This document shows, in pieces, positions 37,606-46,732 of a DNA stretch of 64,000 nucleotides. The stretch lies in NCBI GenBank assembly GCA_026225415.1, contig JAMFSS010000006.1, positions 64,001 through 128,000 on the forward strand, written 5' to 3'. The notes under the pieces were generated by a model. It saw only the letters and a program-made list of their open reading frames with translations, did no database searches and was not told where the DNA came from. A program made the translations under genes and the position numbers. Each line of letters starts with the position of its first letter. The stretch's first letter is position 1. This stretch comes from Alphaproteobacteria bacterium. Its GTDB lineage: Bacteria; Pseudomonadota; Alphaproteobacteria; UBA9219.

Positions 37606-38634
37606 CTATGCCGCACACAACGCAAACCCGTCGCGCAATCCCTGTTCATCCAGCTGCCGCCCAATAAACACCAAACGGCTGACGCGTTTTTCACCCGCCT
37701 TCCATGGCGCCAATTCGGTCGCATCCATCATCATATGCACACCCTGAATAACCAGACGTTTTTCACTACCCGCAATATCCATAATACCTTTATAGCGCAG
37801 CAAATCCTGCCCTTTGTTGGCGCGCAAATCGCCCATCCATGTTTCAAACTTCACGCCGTCCAACGCTTTGTCGGTCGTTAAAGACAGGCTCGAAATATCG
37901 CTGTCGCTGATGTGATTATGGTCGTGATGATCATGGTGATGATCATGACCGCAATGTTCATCATGCACGTGGTCGTGATCATGATGCTCCTCACCCTTCA
38001 AAAAATCCGGCTCGCGTTTCAAAATTTCGGCCAGATCGAAACTGCCCAATCCCATCACCTGTTCCAAAGGCACATCGCATTTCGTGGTGCGAACAATTTT
38101 GGCAAAACGGTTGATGCCGCGAATGGCGCGTTCAACCCCCGCCAATTCGTCTGCCGAAACAAGATCCGCCTTGTTCAACAAGATAACATCGGCAAAAGCG
38201 ATTTGTTCCTGCGCCTCGCGGGAATCCTTCAACCGCAAAGGCAAATGCTTGGCATCAACAACCGTCACGATGCTGTCAATTTTCGCCTTGGCCGCAATTT
38301 CTTCATCGGCAAAAAAAGTTTGCGCAACTGGCGCAGGGTCGGCAAGCCCGGTTGTTTCCACCAATATCCCGTCAAAATTCGTGGATCGTTTCAACAAGCC
38401 GGAAATCACGCGGATCAAATCGCCGCGCACCGTGCAACAGATGCACCCGTTATTCATTTCAAAAATTTCTTCGTCGGAATTGACCACCAACGCGCCGTCG
38501 ATACCTTCTTCACCATACTCGTTAACGATAACCGCATATTTTTTTCCATGCGGTTCCGACAGGATGCGATTAAGCAACGTGGTTTTACCCGCGCCCAAAT
38601 AGCCGGTCAGAACAGTTACGGGGATTTGTGACAT
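37606..38634 (-). CDS. CobW/YjiA-type GTPase, putative metallochaperone
   Basis: A 342-residue G3E GTPase. Walker A GYLGAGKTTLL is at the N-terminus, the metal-binding CxCC motif lies in NNGCICCTVRGDL, and the NKxD motif is LLNKADLV. A histidine-rich segment (about residues 214-246: HHDHDHVHDEHCGHDHHHD-like) precedes the C-terminal CobW domain. Such proteins insert zinc or cobalt into client enzymes. The start ATG 38634 has AAGG eight bases upstream; GTG 38643 is an alternative. The symbol cobW would imply cobalamin function, which is not shown. Confidence 0.9.
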   Translation of the reverse strand: MSQIPVTVLTGYLGAGKTTLLNRILSEPHGKKYAVIVNEYGEEGIDGALVVNSDEEIFEMNNGCICCTVRGDLIRVISGLLKRSTNFDGILVETTGLADPAPVAQTFFADEEIAAKAKIDSIVTVVDAKHLPLRLKDSREAQEQIAFADVILLNKADLVSADELAGVERAIRGINRFAKIVRTTKCDVPLEQVMGLGSFDLAEILKREPDFLKGEEHHDHDHVHDEHCGHDHHHDHHDHNHISDSDISSLSLTTDKALDGVKFETWMGDLRANKGQDLLRYKGIMDIAGSEKRLVIQGVHMMMDATELAPWKAGEKRVSRLVFIGRQLDEQGLRDGFALCAA

Positions 38635-38807
38635 CGCAAACACCTTTTGGTTAATTCGTTACCCACAGAGGATATCGCCCTTTTAACAATTTAATTCAAG
38701 AGGCGCGAAACTATTAGTTTTAATTGCTTGCTTACACGAACAGGTATAAGAAAAGGGCGTTATTTAAAGTTTTCCGCGCTGCAGTAGGCAGCCAAACAGG
38801 GGGCAAT

Positions 38808-39167
38808 ATGCAACCATCCATGATCAGCGATATTTCCGCATGGCAAGTGACCGAGCCGGAAATTATGGACACCGATAAATATCTGAGCAGCGCAAACGCG
38901 CCCGACTTTGAAGAAGACGCCCGCCTGTGCATCACCAGCGGCGCACGCGCCATGGTGCTTAACTGCGCCGCGCTGACCTACGCGACCGGCGCAGGCATGC
39001 GCGCCTTTTTAAATATCGCCCGTATGATGCAAGACGCAGGCGGCATGTTGTCGGTGCAAAACCTGTCCGGCCAGCCACGCGATATCTTCATGGCCTGCGG
39101 CATGAATGGCATGATTACAATGAACGACGGGGCTTCCCTGTCATCCGGCATGCAGCAAATCGCTTAA
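38808..39167 (+). CDS. STAS-domain protein
   Basis: A 119-residue single STAS domain, as in anti-sigma-factor antagonists such as SpoIIAA. The core is ARAMVLNCAALTYATGAGMRAFLNIAR. The segment corresponding to the phosphorylated D-S-S/A-G site reads A-T-G-A-G, so the usual serine is absent, and the protein may not be regulated by a kinase. ATG 38808 has a GGGGG ribosome site. No anti-sigma factor or kinase gene is adjacent. Confidence 0.72.
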   Translation: MQPSMISDISAWQVTEPEIMDTDKYLSSANAPDFEEDARLCITSGARAMVLNCAALTYATGAGMRAFLNIARMMQDAGGMLSVQNLSGQPRDIFMACGMNGMITMNDGASLSSGMQQIA

Positions 39168-39248
39168 AATCCCCGCTTTGCCTTCGCAACCGTTTGCCGC
39201 TATTCTGTGCGCGCAAGACCCCTTTTCTTATCTTAAGAGCATCAATCA

Positions 39249-40703
39249 ATGGCATATATTCAAGGCAATACCGGCGAATGGGAAATGGTTATCGGGCTGG
39301 AAGTCCATGCCCAGATAATATCCAACTCCAAACTTTTTTCCGGCGCGGCGACAGAATTCGGCGCCGCCCCCAATGCACAGGTCAGCCTGGTCGATGCCGG
39401 CTTTCCCGGCATGTTGCCCGTTATCAATGAAATCTGTATCGAACAGGCGGTGCGCACCGGCCTGGGGCTTAAAGCCGAAATCAATATGACCTCGGTCTTC
39501 GACCGCAAAAATTATTTCTATGCCGATTTGCCCAACGGCTATCAGATCAGCCAGTTCACACAACCCATCGTCGGCAAAGGCGAAATCCTGCTCGATCTGG
39601 CGGATGGCAGCACGCAAACGGTCGGCATCACGCGCCTGCATCTGGAACAAGACGCTGGCAAAAGCATGCATGACCAAAGCCCCAACGAAACCTATGTCGA
39701 TTTAAACCGCGCCGGTGTTGCGCTGATGGAAATCGTTTCCGAACCCGATATGCGTTCGGGCGAGGAAGCGGGCGCGTATTTGAAAAAACTCCGCGCCATT
39801 TTGCGTTATCTGGAAACCTGCGACGGCAATATGGAAGAAGGGTCGATGCGTTGCGACGTCAATTTGTCGATGCGCCGCAAAGGCGTCACCACCTTGGGCA
39901 CGCGTTGCGAAATTAAAAACGTCAACTCCATCCGCTTTGTGCAGCAGGCGATTGAATTCGAAGCGGTGCGTCAGGTCGAAATTCTGGAAGCGGGCGGCGA
40001 AATCAAACAGGAAACCCGTCTGTGGGACACAACCAAAGGCGAAACGCGCAGCATGCGGTCGAAAGAAGATGCGCATGATTACCGTTATTTCCCCGACCCT
40101 GATTTACTGCCGCTTGTCCTCGACCCGAAAATGGTCGCAGACATCAAAGCCCATCTGCCCGAATTGCCCGATGATAAAAGGGCACGATTTATCAGTGAAT
40201 ATGGCCTGAAACCCTATGATGCTTCGGTGCTGGTCGCCGAAAAACCATCGGCAGAGTTTTTTGAAAAAGTCGCCAAAGGCCGCGACGGCAAACTGGCCGC
40301 TAACTGGGTCACGGGTGATTTCTTCGGCGCGCTTAACAAACTCGGCAAAACCATCGAAACCAGCCCCCTCAGCGCAGACGCACTCGGCGGCCTGATCGAC
40401 CTTATCAGCGACAACACAATCTCCGGCCGTATCGCCAAGGATGTGTTTGAAGAAATGCTGTCATCCGGCAAAGCGGCCGCGCAAATCGTTGAAGAAAAAG
40501 GCCTGCGTCAGGTCACAGACACCGGCGCGATTGAAAAATCCATCGACGAAATTCTGGCGGCCAACCCCGACAAAGTCGCCGAATATAAATCCGGTAAGGA
40601 CAAGCTGTTCGGCTTCTTCGTCGGCCAAATCATGAAATCCACCGGCGGCAAAGCCAACCCCGCCATGTTGAATGATTTACTTAAGAAGAAACTATTGGCT
40701 TAA
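39249..40703 (+). CDS. gatB: aspartyl/glutamyl-tRNA amidotransferase subunit B
   Basis: A 484-residue GatB, which with GatC and GatA amidates misacylated Glu-tRNA-Gln and Asp-tRNA-Asn. The N-terminal [44 protein letters not shown] and [12 protein letters not shown] motifs are all present. The C-terminal YqeY-like helical domain binds tRNA. gatA and gatC are not adjacent in this window. An unknown AT-rich gene follows after 18 bases. Confidence 0.98.
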   Translation: MAYIQGNTGEWEMVIGLEVHAQIISNSKLFSGAATEFGAAPNAQVSLVDAGFPGMLPVINEICIEQAVRTGLGLKAEINMTSVFDRKNYFYADLPNGYQISQFTQPIVGKGEILLDLADGSTQTVGITRLHLEQDAGKSMHDQSPNETYVDLNRAGVALMEIVSEPDMRSGEEAGAYLKKLRAILRYLETCDGNMEEGSMRCDVNLSMRRKGVTTLGTRCEIKNVNSIRFVQQAIEFEAVRQVEILEAGGEIKQETRLWDTTKGETRSMRSKEDAHDYRYFPDPDLLPLVLDPKMVADIKAHLPELPDDKRARFISEYGLKPYDASVLVAEKPSAEFFEKVAKGRDGKLAANWVTGDFFGALNKLGKTIETSPLSADALGGLIDLISDNTISGRIAKDVFEEMLSSGKAAAQIVEEKGLRQVTDTGAIEKSIDEILAANPDKVAEYKSGKDKLFGFFVGQIMKSTGGKANPAMLNDLLKKKLLA

Positions 40704-40721
40704 CCCTTTAAAGGAATCGAT

Positions 40722-41300
40722 ATGAGTCTTGAAAAGATGAAAATCGATTTTATAAGGCGGGAATTTCTGACGCTCTCAATTAATGGAGCGTTTCAACATA
40801 ATCATGTTTATGAGGCTCAAGTCTCACAAGATCAGAAAACTGTCTTAAAAGAAGAAATATACGAAGAACTAAACAAGATAGTCACCGAATACAATCAATC
40901 CGATATAAATATAGATTGCGAAACACATATCACAAAAATTGAGGGATTTAGAACATGGCTTGAGGGCAAAACAGAAATCATAAGACCGGAAAAGCATGGC
41001 GAAGATGGTGCGACTTTCGGGACGGCCCAGAAGCTGCTTAATCTCTACCTGAAATATATGTGGTGCCTGGGAATATTAAATAAAATACCGCCACATTGTC
41101 CGCTGGATTCCATCATCCTTCAGAAAACGCTTGGGCTAAAAGAAAGATGGAAAAAGATGAGCAAAGGGCAATATGACGTTATTACAAAAAAGATGCCAAA
41201 CATCGAAAAGATAGCAGAATGGGAATTAATGGAATGGGAAGAATACAGAAACAAACAGTATAACAAATCGAAGAAAAACCTGTCCAATAAACAACAATGA
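40722..41300 (+). CDS. unknown AT-rich accessory protein (192 aa)
   Basis: I do not recognise this protein. It begins [18 protein letters not shown] with an AAAGGAA ribosome site, is Lys/Glu/Ile-rich, and contains a hydrophobic [15 protein letters not shown] stretch. The gene is clearly more AT-rich than gatB and cobS, with A-rich codons, which suggests horizontal acquisition. It lies between gatB (18 bases) and cobS. The C-terminal part is highly charged and helical. Confidence 0.68.
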   Translation: MSLEKMKIDFIRREFLTLSINGAFQHNHVYEAQVSQDQKTVLKEEIYEELNKIVTEYNQSDINIDCETHITKIEGFRTWLEGKTEIIRPEKHGEDGATFGTAQKLLNLYLKYMWCLGILNKIPPHCPLDSIILQKTLGLKERWKKMSKGQYDVITKKMPNIEKIAEWELMEWEEYRNKQYNKSKKNLSNKQQ

Positions 41301-41379
41301 CTCTTACCTCTGTTATGATAAAATAAAAAACAAAGAAGCCCATCCTTATCGCAACGCCTTTGCCGCAAAGATTACAATA

Positions 41380-42333
41380 ATGACATCCACCAAAGACCAG
41401 ACAACCCCAGACACCACAATCTCCGCCCGCAAAATATTCGACATCGATACCGAATGGCAAATCCCCGCCTTTGCGGAACGCACCGAACATGTGCCGGAAG
41501 TGGACAAAGCTTACCGTTTTGACCCCGATACCACGCTCGCCATTCTGGCCGGTTTCGCGCATAACCGCCGCGTATTGGTGCAGGGTTTCCACGGCACCGG
41601 CAAATCGACCCATATCGAACAAGTCGCGGCGCGCCTTAACTGGCCGTGCCTGCGCGTCAATCTCGACAGCCATATCAGTCGTATCGATCTGATCGGCAAG
41701 GACGCCATTGTTTTAAAAGACGGCAAACAAATCACCGAATACCGCGAAGGTATTTTGCCGTGGGCGTTGCAACGCAATTGCGCGTTGGTGTTCGATGAAT
41801 ATGACGCGGGCCGTCCCGATGTGATGTTTGTTATCCAACGCGTGCTGGAAGTCGAAGGCAAGCTTACCCTCCTCGACCAGAACCGCGTTATCCACCCGCA
41901 CCCAAGCTTCCGTTTGTTCGCCACATCCAACACGGTTGGTCTTGGCGATACCACCGGCCTCTATCACGGTACGCATGCGCTCAACCAAGGCCAACTTGAC
42001 CGTTGGAACATCGTTGCCAATCTGAATTACCTGCCCGCCGAGGAAGAAGAAGCCATCATCGCCGCCAAAGTCCCCGCCTTTACCAAAACCCATAAAGACG
42101 CGCTGCGCGGTATGGTCGCACTCGCCAACCTGACCCGCCAAAGCTTCATGAACGGCGACATCTCCACCGTCATGTCGCCGCGCACCGTTATTTCATGGGC
42201 GGAAAACGCGGTGATTTTCGGCAATACCGAATCCGCCTTTCGTCTGACCTTCCTGAACAAATGCGACGAAGCCGAACGCGCCGCGATTGGCGAGCTGTAT
42301 CAACGCTGCATGGGCGCGGAACTGGCGGCATAA
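41380..42333 (+). CDS. cobS: cobaltochelatase-type AAA+ ATPase CobS
   Basis: A 317-residue AAA+/MoxR-like ATPase of the CobS group, the small ATPase subunit of aerobic cobaltochelatase. Walker A is [11 protein letters not shown] near residue 68, Walker B is [10 protein letters not shown], and sensor segments [19 protein letters not shown] and [10 protein letters not shown] match CobS well. CobT, its partner, normally follows directly; here an AT-rich DUF3800 gene does. So the ATPase may act with a distant CobT, or have another client. Confidence 0.92.
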   Translation: MTSTKDQTTPDTTISARKIFDIDTEWQIPAFAERTEHVPEVDKAYRFDPDTTLAILAGFAHNRRVLVQGFHGTGKSTHIEQVAARLNWPCLRVNLDSHISRIDLIGKDAIVLKDGKQITEYREGILPWALQRNCALVFDEYDAGRPDVMFVIQRVLEVEGKLTLLDQNRVIHPHPSFRLFATSNTVGLGDTTGLYHGTHALNQGQLDRWNIVANLNYLPAEEEEAIIAAKVPAFTKTHKDALRGMVALANLTRQSFMNGDISTVMSPRTVISWAENAVIFGNTESAFRLTFLNKCDEAERAAIGELYQRCMGAELAA

Positions 42334-42334
42334 C

Positions 42335-42943
42335 ATGCTTGTTCTTATCGATGAGAGCGGTGATGCAGGTTTCAAATTAGACAAAGGATCTTCTTCTTAT
42401 TTTGTCGTCACAATGACAGTTTTTTCAGACTTTGCTGAAGCCGAGAAATGTTCTGCCGCTATTAAACAATTACAAACTGCTCAACGCATATTCCCCGAAT
42501 TTAAATTTAGCGGCTGCCGCGATGTTATCCGCGATCAGTTCTTTGAAACCTTAAAAGCTTTTGATTTCCGCATTTATGCTATGGTTGTTCCCAAAAATTC
42601 TATTTATAGCCGCACCTTGAAGTCAGATTCTGAAAAATTCTATAATTTCTTTGTCCGTCAATTATTATCTTATCATGCCAATCTTTTACAAAATGCTCAT
42701 GTCAAAATTGACGAAAGCGGCGACAAAAAATTTAAAAGAGAATTAGCCAATTATATTCGACGCATGATTCCCAGAGATCAAATCAAGAAAATTACCTTCA
42801 AGAAATCCAAAAACGATCACTTGATTCAGCTGGCGGATATGGTCACGGGCGCGATTGCCCGTGCCTATACATCCAAGAAAGATCATGCGCGTTGGCACAA
42901 TATGATCTTTTCCAAGATAGACAATTTATGGAAATTCAAATAG
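42335..42943 (+). CDS. DUF3800-family protein
   Basis: A 202-residue protein with the DUF3800 signature: MLVLIDESGDAGF at the N-terminus, followed by a segment of conserved acidic residues, and C-terminal DHLIQLADMVTGAIARAY. The fold is predicted RNase H-like; the acidic residues (Asp-6, Glu-7, the later KIDESGDK Asp/Glu and the Asp in LADMV) could bind metal. Members occur in accessory or defence-related loci. The gene is AT-rich and begins one base after the cobS stop, suggesting an insertion event. A structured intergenic segment follows directly. Confidence 0.85.
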   Translation: MLVLIDESGDAGFKLDKGSSSYFVVTMTVFSDFAEAEKCSAAIKQLQTAQRIFPEFKFSGCRDVIRDQFFETLKAFDFRIYAMVVPKNSIYSRTLKSDSEKFYNFFVRQLLSYHANLLQNAHVKIDESGDKKFKRELANYIRRMIPRDQIKKITFKKSKNDHLIQLADMVTGAIARAYTSKKDHARWHNMIFSKIDNLWKFK

Positions 42944-42950
42944 AGGGAAA

Positions 42951-43034
42951 GGGACGTTTCCGCAGCCTATCTTGGCGATTGCCAAGAAAGAACTCCATCC
43001 GGAGCCGATTCGGCTAACGGAAACTAGGTAGCCC
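42951..43034 (+). other. candidate structured RNA or DNA element after the DUF3800 gene
   Basis: GTTTCCG (42956-42962) pairs with CGGAAAC (43018-43024), flanked by GGG (42951-42953) and CCC (43032-43034). Inside, CTTGGC-GATT-GCCAAG (42971-42986) and AGCCG-ATT-CGGCT (43003-43015) form hairpins, and CTCC/GGAG (42993-42996, 43001-43004) is a competing short one. This gives a closed multibranch outline resembling a small RNA or an att/recombination site. No T-run and no known Rfam family was recognised. Confidence 0.35.
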
Positions 43035-43106
43035 ATTATAACAACGAATCGCTTGACAATGCAAGGGAATCATACATATGCCCATCAAAGAGTTAGCAAG
43101 AAAATC

Positions 43107-43745
43107 ATGAAACCCGCCGCCGCCGCCGAATTTTTTCGCCGCCTATGCGAAATCGATCCCGAACCGAAAACGGAATTGAACTATACCAATGCCTATACGC
43201 TTTTGGTCGCGGTCGTCCTTTCTGCGCAATCCACAGACGCGGGCGTGAACAAAGCCACCGCATCCCTGTTCAAAAAAATCACCACGCCCCAACAAATGGT
43301 CAAGCTGGGCGAGGACGGATTGCGCCCCTATATCAAAACCATCGGCCTCTATAACGCCAAGGGCAAAAACATTATCGCGCTGTCGCAAATCCTGATCGAC
43401 AAATTTAACGCACAGGTTCCGGGCACACACGAAACCCTCCAATCCCTGCCCGGCGTTGGCCGCAAAACCGCCAATGTTATTCTCAATGTCTATTTCGGCC
43501 AGCCGACAATGGCGGTCGACACCCATGTGTTCCGCGTGGCCAACCGCACCGGCATGGCCAAAGGCACAACGCCCGAACAAGTCGAAGAAAAGCTGGTCAA
43601 AACCATCCCCTCCAACTATATGCGCCACGCCCATCATTGGCTTATTCTGCATGGGCGTTACCGGTGCAAAGCCCGCAAACCGCTCTGCCCCGCCTGTGTG
43701 GTGCGGGATTTATGCGCCTTTAAAGACAAAACTATTGAGATATAA
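43107..43745 (+). CDS. nth: endonuclease III
   Basis: A 212-residue DNA glycosylase/AP lyase for oxidised pyrimidines. The helix-hairpin-helix LPGVGRKTANVIL contains the catalytic lysine, the catalytic Asp lies in AVDTHVFRVANR, and the C-terminal [4Fe-4S] motif C-x6-C-x2-C-x5-C is intact (CKARKPLCPACVVRDLC). The start ATG 43107 gives the usual length; an upstream extension to 43053 lies in the putative structured region. The following ketoacyl synthase gene is 41 bases away. Confidence 0.97.
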   Translation: MKPAAAAEFFRRLCEIDPEPKTELNYTNAYTLLVAVVLSAQSTDAGVNKATASLFKKITTPQQMVKLGEDGLRPYIKTIGLYNAKGKNIIALSQILIDKFNAQVPGTHETLQSLPGVGRKTANVILNVYFGQPTMAVDTHVFRVANRTGMAKGTTPEQVEEKLVKTIPSNYMRHAHHWLILHGRYRCKARKPLCPACVVRDLCAFKDKTIEI

Positions 43746-43786
43746 CTGCCTATATTTTTCCATATTTTGCTGGCATAAAGCTCCCC

Positions 43787-45001
43787 ATGAAGAAAATCCT
43801 CATCACCGGCCTCGGCATCATCTCGCCCATTGGCAATTCCGTCGAAACCTTCCGCGACAATCTGTTTGCGGGGCATTGCGGCATTGAACCCATCTCATTC
43901 CCCTTCAAGGGCGGCACCGCAACCTTCCCCGCCGCGCCCGTCAAAAATTTCAACGTCGCAGATTATTGCGACCCCAAACGTGCGCCCATGCTCGACCGCT
44001 TTGCCGAATTTGCCGTCGCGGCAGCCACACAGGCGATGCGCGATTCCGGCCTTATCCTCACGCCCGAAAACGCCGAACGCATGGCGGTCATCACCGGCAC
44101 CGGTGCGGGCGGACAAAACACCATCGAAGATTCCTATTACAAATTGCTCGATGCTTCCGGTTCGGGCCGCGTGCATCCTTTCACCATTCCGCGCCTGATG
44201 GTCAATGCCGCGTCCAGCCAGATCAGCATGGCCCTCGGCATCACCGGCCCCGGCTTTACGGTCGCATCCGCCTGCGCCTCGGCCATCCATGCGATGGGCG
44301 TCACGCTTTCCATGATGCGTTCCGGCCTTATCGATATGGCGATAACGGGCGGCGCCGAAGCCTGTCTTACGCTTGGCACGCTCAAAGGCTGGGAAGCATT
44401 ACGCGTGATGGCGCCCGATGTGCCGCGTCCTTTTTCGCAAGGCCGCGCCGGTATGGTATTGGGCGAAGGCGCCGCCATGTTTGTTTTGGAAACCGAAGAG
44501 CACGCCAAAAAACGCGGCGCGAAAATCTATGGCGAATTCGCCGGTTTCGGCATGTCGTCGGACGCCAAAGATATCACCACGCCCGATATCCACGGCGCGG
44601 CGCGTGCCGTTATCAATTGCTTGCGCGATGCCAAGATTACACCAGAACAAGTCGATTACATCAATGCGCATGGCACCGGCACCAAGGTCAACGACGCGAC
44701 CGAAACAGGCGCCGTTAAAATCGCGCTGGGCGAACACGCGCATAAAATTGCGCTGTCATCCAGCAAATCCATGTTCGGCCATGCGTTGGGCGCGGCGGGT
44801 GCGCTCGAAATGCTGGCGACCATTTTGGCGGTGCATCACGACACGGCACCACCGACGATCAATTACACCGAACCCGACCCCGAATGCGATCTGGATTATG
44901 TGCCGAACAAGGCGCGCCACATGCCGATCAATATCGCGCTCAATAACTCTTTCGCTTTCGGTGGTTTGAACGCCGCCGTCGCGGTCAGGAAATATACATG
45001 A
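43787..45001 (+). CDS. beta-ketoacyl-ACP synthase family protein
   Basis: A 404-residue FabF/KAS II-like condensing enzyme. The catalytic triad is intact: Cys in VASACASAIHAMG, His in NAHGTGTKVNDATET and His in SSSKSMFGHALGAAG. The gatekeeper region and NNSFAFGGLNAAV near the C-terminus are typical. It stands away from fabD, acpP and fabG, so it may serve a specialised lipid pathway rather than housekeeping synthesis; this is inference. It overlaps crcB by four bases (ATGA), so both are probably co-translated. Confidence 0.93.
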   Translation: MKKILITGLGIISPIGNSVETFRDNLFAGHCGIEPISFPFKGGTATFPAAPVKNFNVADYCDPKRAPMLDRFAEFAVAAATQAMRDSGLILTPENAERMAVITGTGAGGQNTIEDSYYKLLDASGSGRVHPFTIPRLMVNAASSQISMALGITGPGFTVASACASAIHAMGVTLSMMRSGLIDMAITGGAEACLTLGTLKGWEALRVMAPDVPRPFSQGRAGMVLGEGAAMFVLETEEHAKKRGAKIYGEFAGFGMSSDAKDITTPDIHGAARAVINCLRDAKITPEQVDYINAHGTGTKVNDATETGAVKIALGEHAHKIALSSSKSMFGHALGAAGALEMLATILAVHHDTAPPTINYTEPDPECDLDYVPNKARHMPINIALNNSFAFGGLNAAVAVRKYT

Positions 45002-45372
45002 ATCTGCTTTTGGTTTTTGTCGGCGGCGGTTTCGGTTCGGTCGCCCGTTACGCGATAATGAAAGCCATAGGCCGCATCATGGGCACCGCCTTTCCGTGGC
45101 ACACGCTGGGTGTCAATTTATTGGGCGCAATCATCATCGGCGCGCTCACAGAATTTCTGGCGCTGCGTATCTCTGGTGTTGATCAGGCGCGTTTGTTGCT
45201 GGTGACAGGATTCCTCGGCGGCTTTACAACCTTTTCGGCTTTTTCGTTGGAAAGCGCCTTGATGTATCAACGCGGCGATTATCTCGCGCTGGGTTGCTAT
45301 GTCGCGGCTTCGGTGATTGGAACGCTTGTGCTGGTTCTGGCGGGCGGTGCCGCTATGCGCAGTATTCTCTAA
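44998..45372 (+). CDS. crcB: fluoride exporter CrcB/Fluc
   Basis: A 124-residue small membrane protein with four hydrophobic segments. The family motifs GGGFGSVARY at the N-terminus, NLLGAIIIGAL and the GFLGGFTTFSAFSLE with its Phe-box Ser/Thr are all visible. It forms dual-topology dimers that export fluoride. No fluoride riboswitch is visible before the operon. The gene ends directly against the convergent unknown gene at 45373. Confidence 0.95.
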   Translation: MNLLLVFVGGGFGSVARYAIMKAIGRIMGTAFPWHTLGVNLLGAIIIGALTEFLALRISGVDQARLLLVTGFLGGFTTFSAFSLESALMYQRGDYLALGCYVAASVIGTLVLVLAGGAAMRSIL

Positions 45373-45852
45373 TTATTCAAACGCAGGTGTTGTGCGTGGC
45401 GATGAAGCCGTGCTGCGCGATGTCGCCACCGACATCGTTGAAGCAGACCCCGACGATGCCGCCAGCGCCGCCGTTCTCAATCCGGCACGCGTTAAACCCG
45501 CACGCGAGTCCAATTCTTTGCGCGGTGCGCTTCTCACATAATTGTCACGATATGTTTTTTTGATCGCGTCGCTGATATTGCCGGAACCCGGCACAGCGGC
45601 CAAATCTGGAATGGAAGCATGAATCTGTTCATGCAAAGTGGCATAAGCGCCATCACGTTGCCCCTGAACATCGGTATATTCAAAAAGCGCGACCAAAGTC
45701 TTGCCGCCATTTTTTAAATTATAAGGAACCACGCCGACATAATGGCTTTGGCTAATCAGAGCGAGTTTTTCTGGGGAATTGAGTCGCGGCGCCTCTGCGG
45801 GAGGCAGCAAATCCGGCTGTCTGAAATGTTTTAATGGATTGAAAAAAGCCAT
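45373..45852 (-). CDS. unknown protein (159 aa)
   Basis: I do not recognise this protein. The N-terminal 110 residues (MAFFNPLKHFRQPDLLPPAEAPRL, then LALISQSHYVGVVPYNLKNGGKTLVALFEYTD) look like a real globular protein. The last 45 residues are a low-complexity Ala/Ser/Thr/Arg tail. Other frames in the tail region are also open and plausible, so a frameshift near residue 115 cannot be excluded. The gene ends exactly at the crcB stop. Confidence 0.55.
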   Translation of the reverse strand: MAFFNPLKHFRQPDLLPPAEAPRLNSPEKLALISQSHYVGVVPYNLKNGGKTLVALFEYTDVQGQRDGAYATLHEQIHASIPDLAAVPGSGNISDAIKKTYRDNYVRSAPRKELDSRAGLTRAGLRTAALAASSGSASTMSVATSRSTASSPRTTPAFE

Positions 45853-46007
45853 AACAACATAGACCCAATAATAATGTTAAATCCCTATTGCCCTAATCTA
45901 GACAAAATAGTTAAAAATTGAGTTAATTTTTACGCGCAATTTTTATATCTATAAATCAACAGGTTAACAAAGATAGACCCCGAGCCTTAATATGGTATCA
46001 TCAAAAG
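45853..46007. other. AT-rich divergent intergenic region
   Basis: About 155 bases between the unknown gene at 45373-45852 (reverse) and ruvC. It is AT-rich with a repeated GTTAA pattern and TATATCTATAAAT, and should hold promoters for both; no clear pair of promoter hexamers was fixed. Confidence 0.4.
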
Positions 46008-46523
46008 ATGAACAAACCGCGCATTATTGTTGGTATCGACCCCGGCCTGCGCCACACCGGCTGGGGTATCATCGGACAAAGCGGGAACCGGCTGTCTTTT
46101 ATCGCGGCGGGACGTATCAGCCCGGACACAGATTTACCCATGGCCACAAGGCTTTTGACGCTTGCCGAAGGCATCACCGACATCATCCGCGCCCACCAAC
46201 CTGACGAAGCCGCAATCGAAGAAACCTTCGTCCATAAAAACGCGAAATCGGCTTTGCTCTTAGGCCAGGCGCGGGGCAGCGCAATTTTATCGCTGGCGCA
46301 AAACGGTTTAACCGTCGCGGAATATGCGGCCAACCGCATCAAACAATCGGTCACCGGCCATGGCCATGCCGAAAAAACTCAAATTCAGGCGATGATTGCG
46401 ATTTTGCTGCCCAACTCCGGCAAGCTGGCCGCCGATGCCGCCGACGCGCTGGCAGTTGCCATCACCCACGCGCATCACACGCCGCAAAGCCTCACCGCAG
46501 CCCTTGCTAAACGCCCCGCATAA
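46008..46523 (+). CDS. ruvC: crossover junction endodeoxyribonuclease RuvC
   Basis: A 171-residue RNase H-like resolvase cutting Holliday junctions. The first catalytic Asp is in VGIDPGLRHTGWG, the Glu in AAIEETFVHKNA, and the C-terminal Asp pair in LAADAADALAVAITHAH. It precedes ruvA by 209 bases that hold a large hairpin. Confidence 0.97.
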   Translation: MNKPRIIVGIDPGLRHTGWGIIGQSGNRLSFIAAGRISPDTDLPMATRLLTLAEGITDIIRAHQPDEAAIEETFVHKNAKSALLLGQARGSAILSLAQNGLTVAEYAANRIKQSVTGHGHAEKTQIQAMIAILLPNSGKLAADAADALAVAITHAHHTPQSLTAALAKRPA

Positions 46524-46600
46524 AGAGTACAAATAGGGAACTCTTTTATTTTATTCTATTCTCTCTTAGGAAATAGAAAAGCGCTGGCAGTTGGAGATAT

Positions 46601-46684
46601 CCCTCCCCTCTTGTGGGGGAGGAAGCAAAAACTTAGGCTTACGCACTTCCGCGTAAGTCTTAGTTTTTGCAGGTGAGGGGTGGG
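46601..46684. repeat. long palindromic element between ruvC and ruvA
   Basis: CCCTCCCCTC (46601-46610) pairs with GAGGGGTGGG (46675-46684) except one mismatch; GCAAAAACT (46625-46633) with AGTTTTTGC (46662-46670); and CTTACGC (46638-46644) with GCGTAAG (46651-46657), loop ACTTCC. The whole is a long near-perfect hairpin. It has the same C-run/G-run ends as the element at 17846-17921. Confidence 0.75.
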
Positions 46685-46732
46685 CTATTCTCACTTGATC
46701 GAAAAATGTTCTCAAAAATTTAAGGCAATCAA

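Noticed and set aside
43078-43110. A ten-codon frame (MPIKELARKS) ending on the nth start codon.
   Set aside because: Too short to support, no clear ribosome site, and no regulatory codon pattern such as an attenuator would have.
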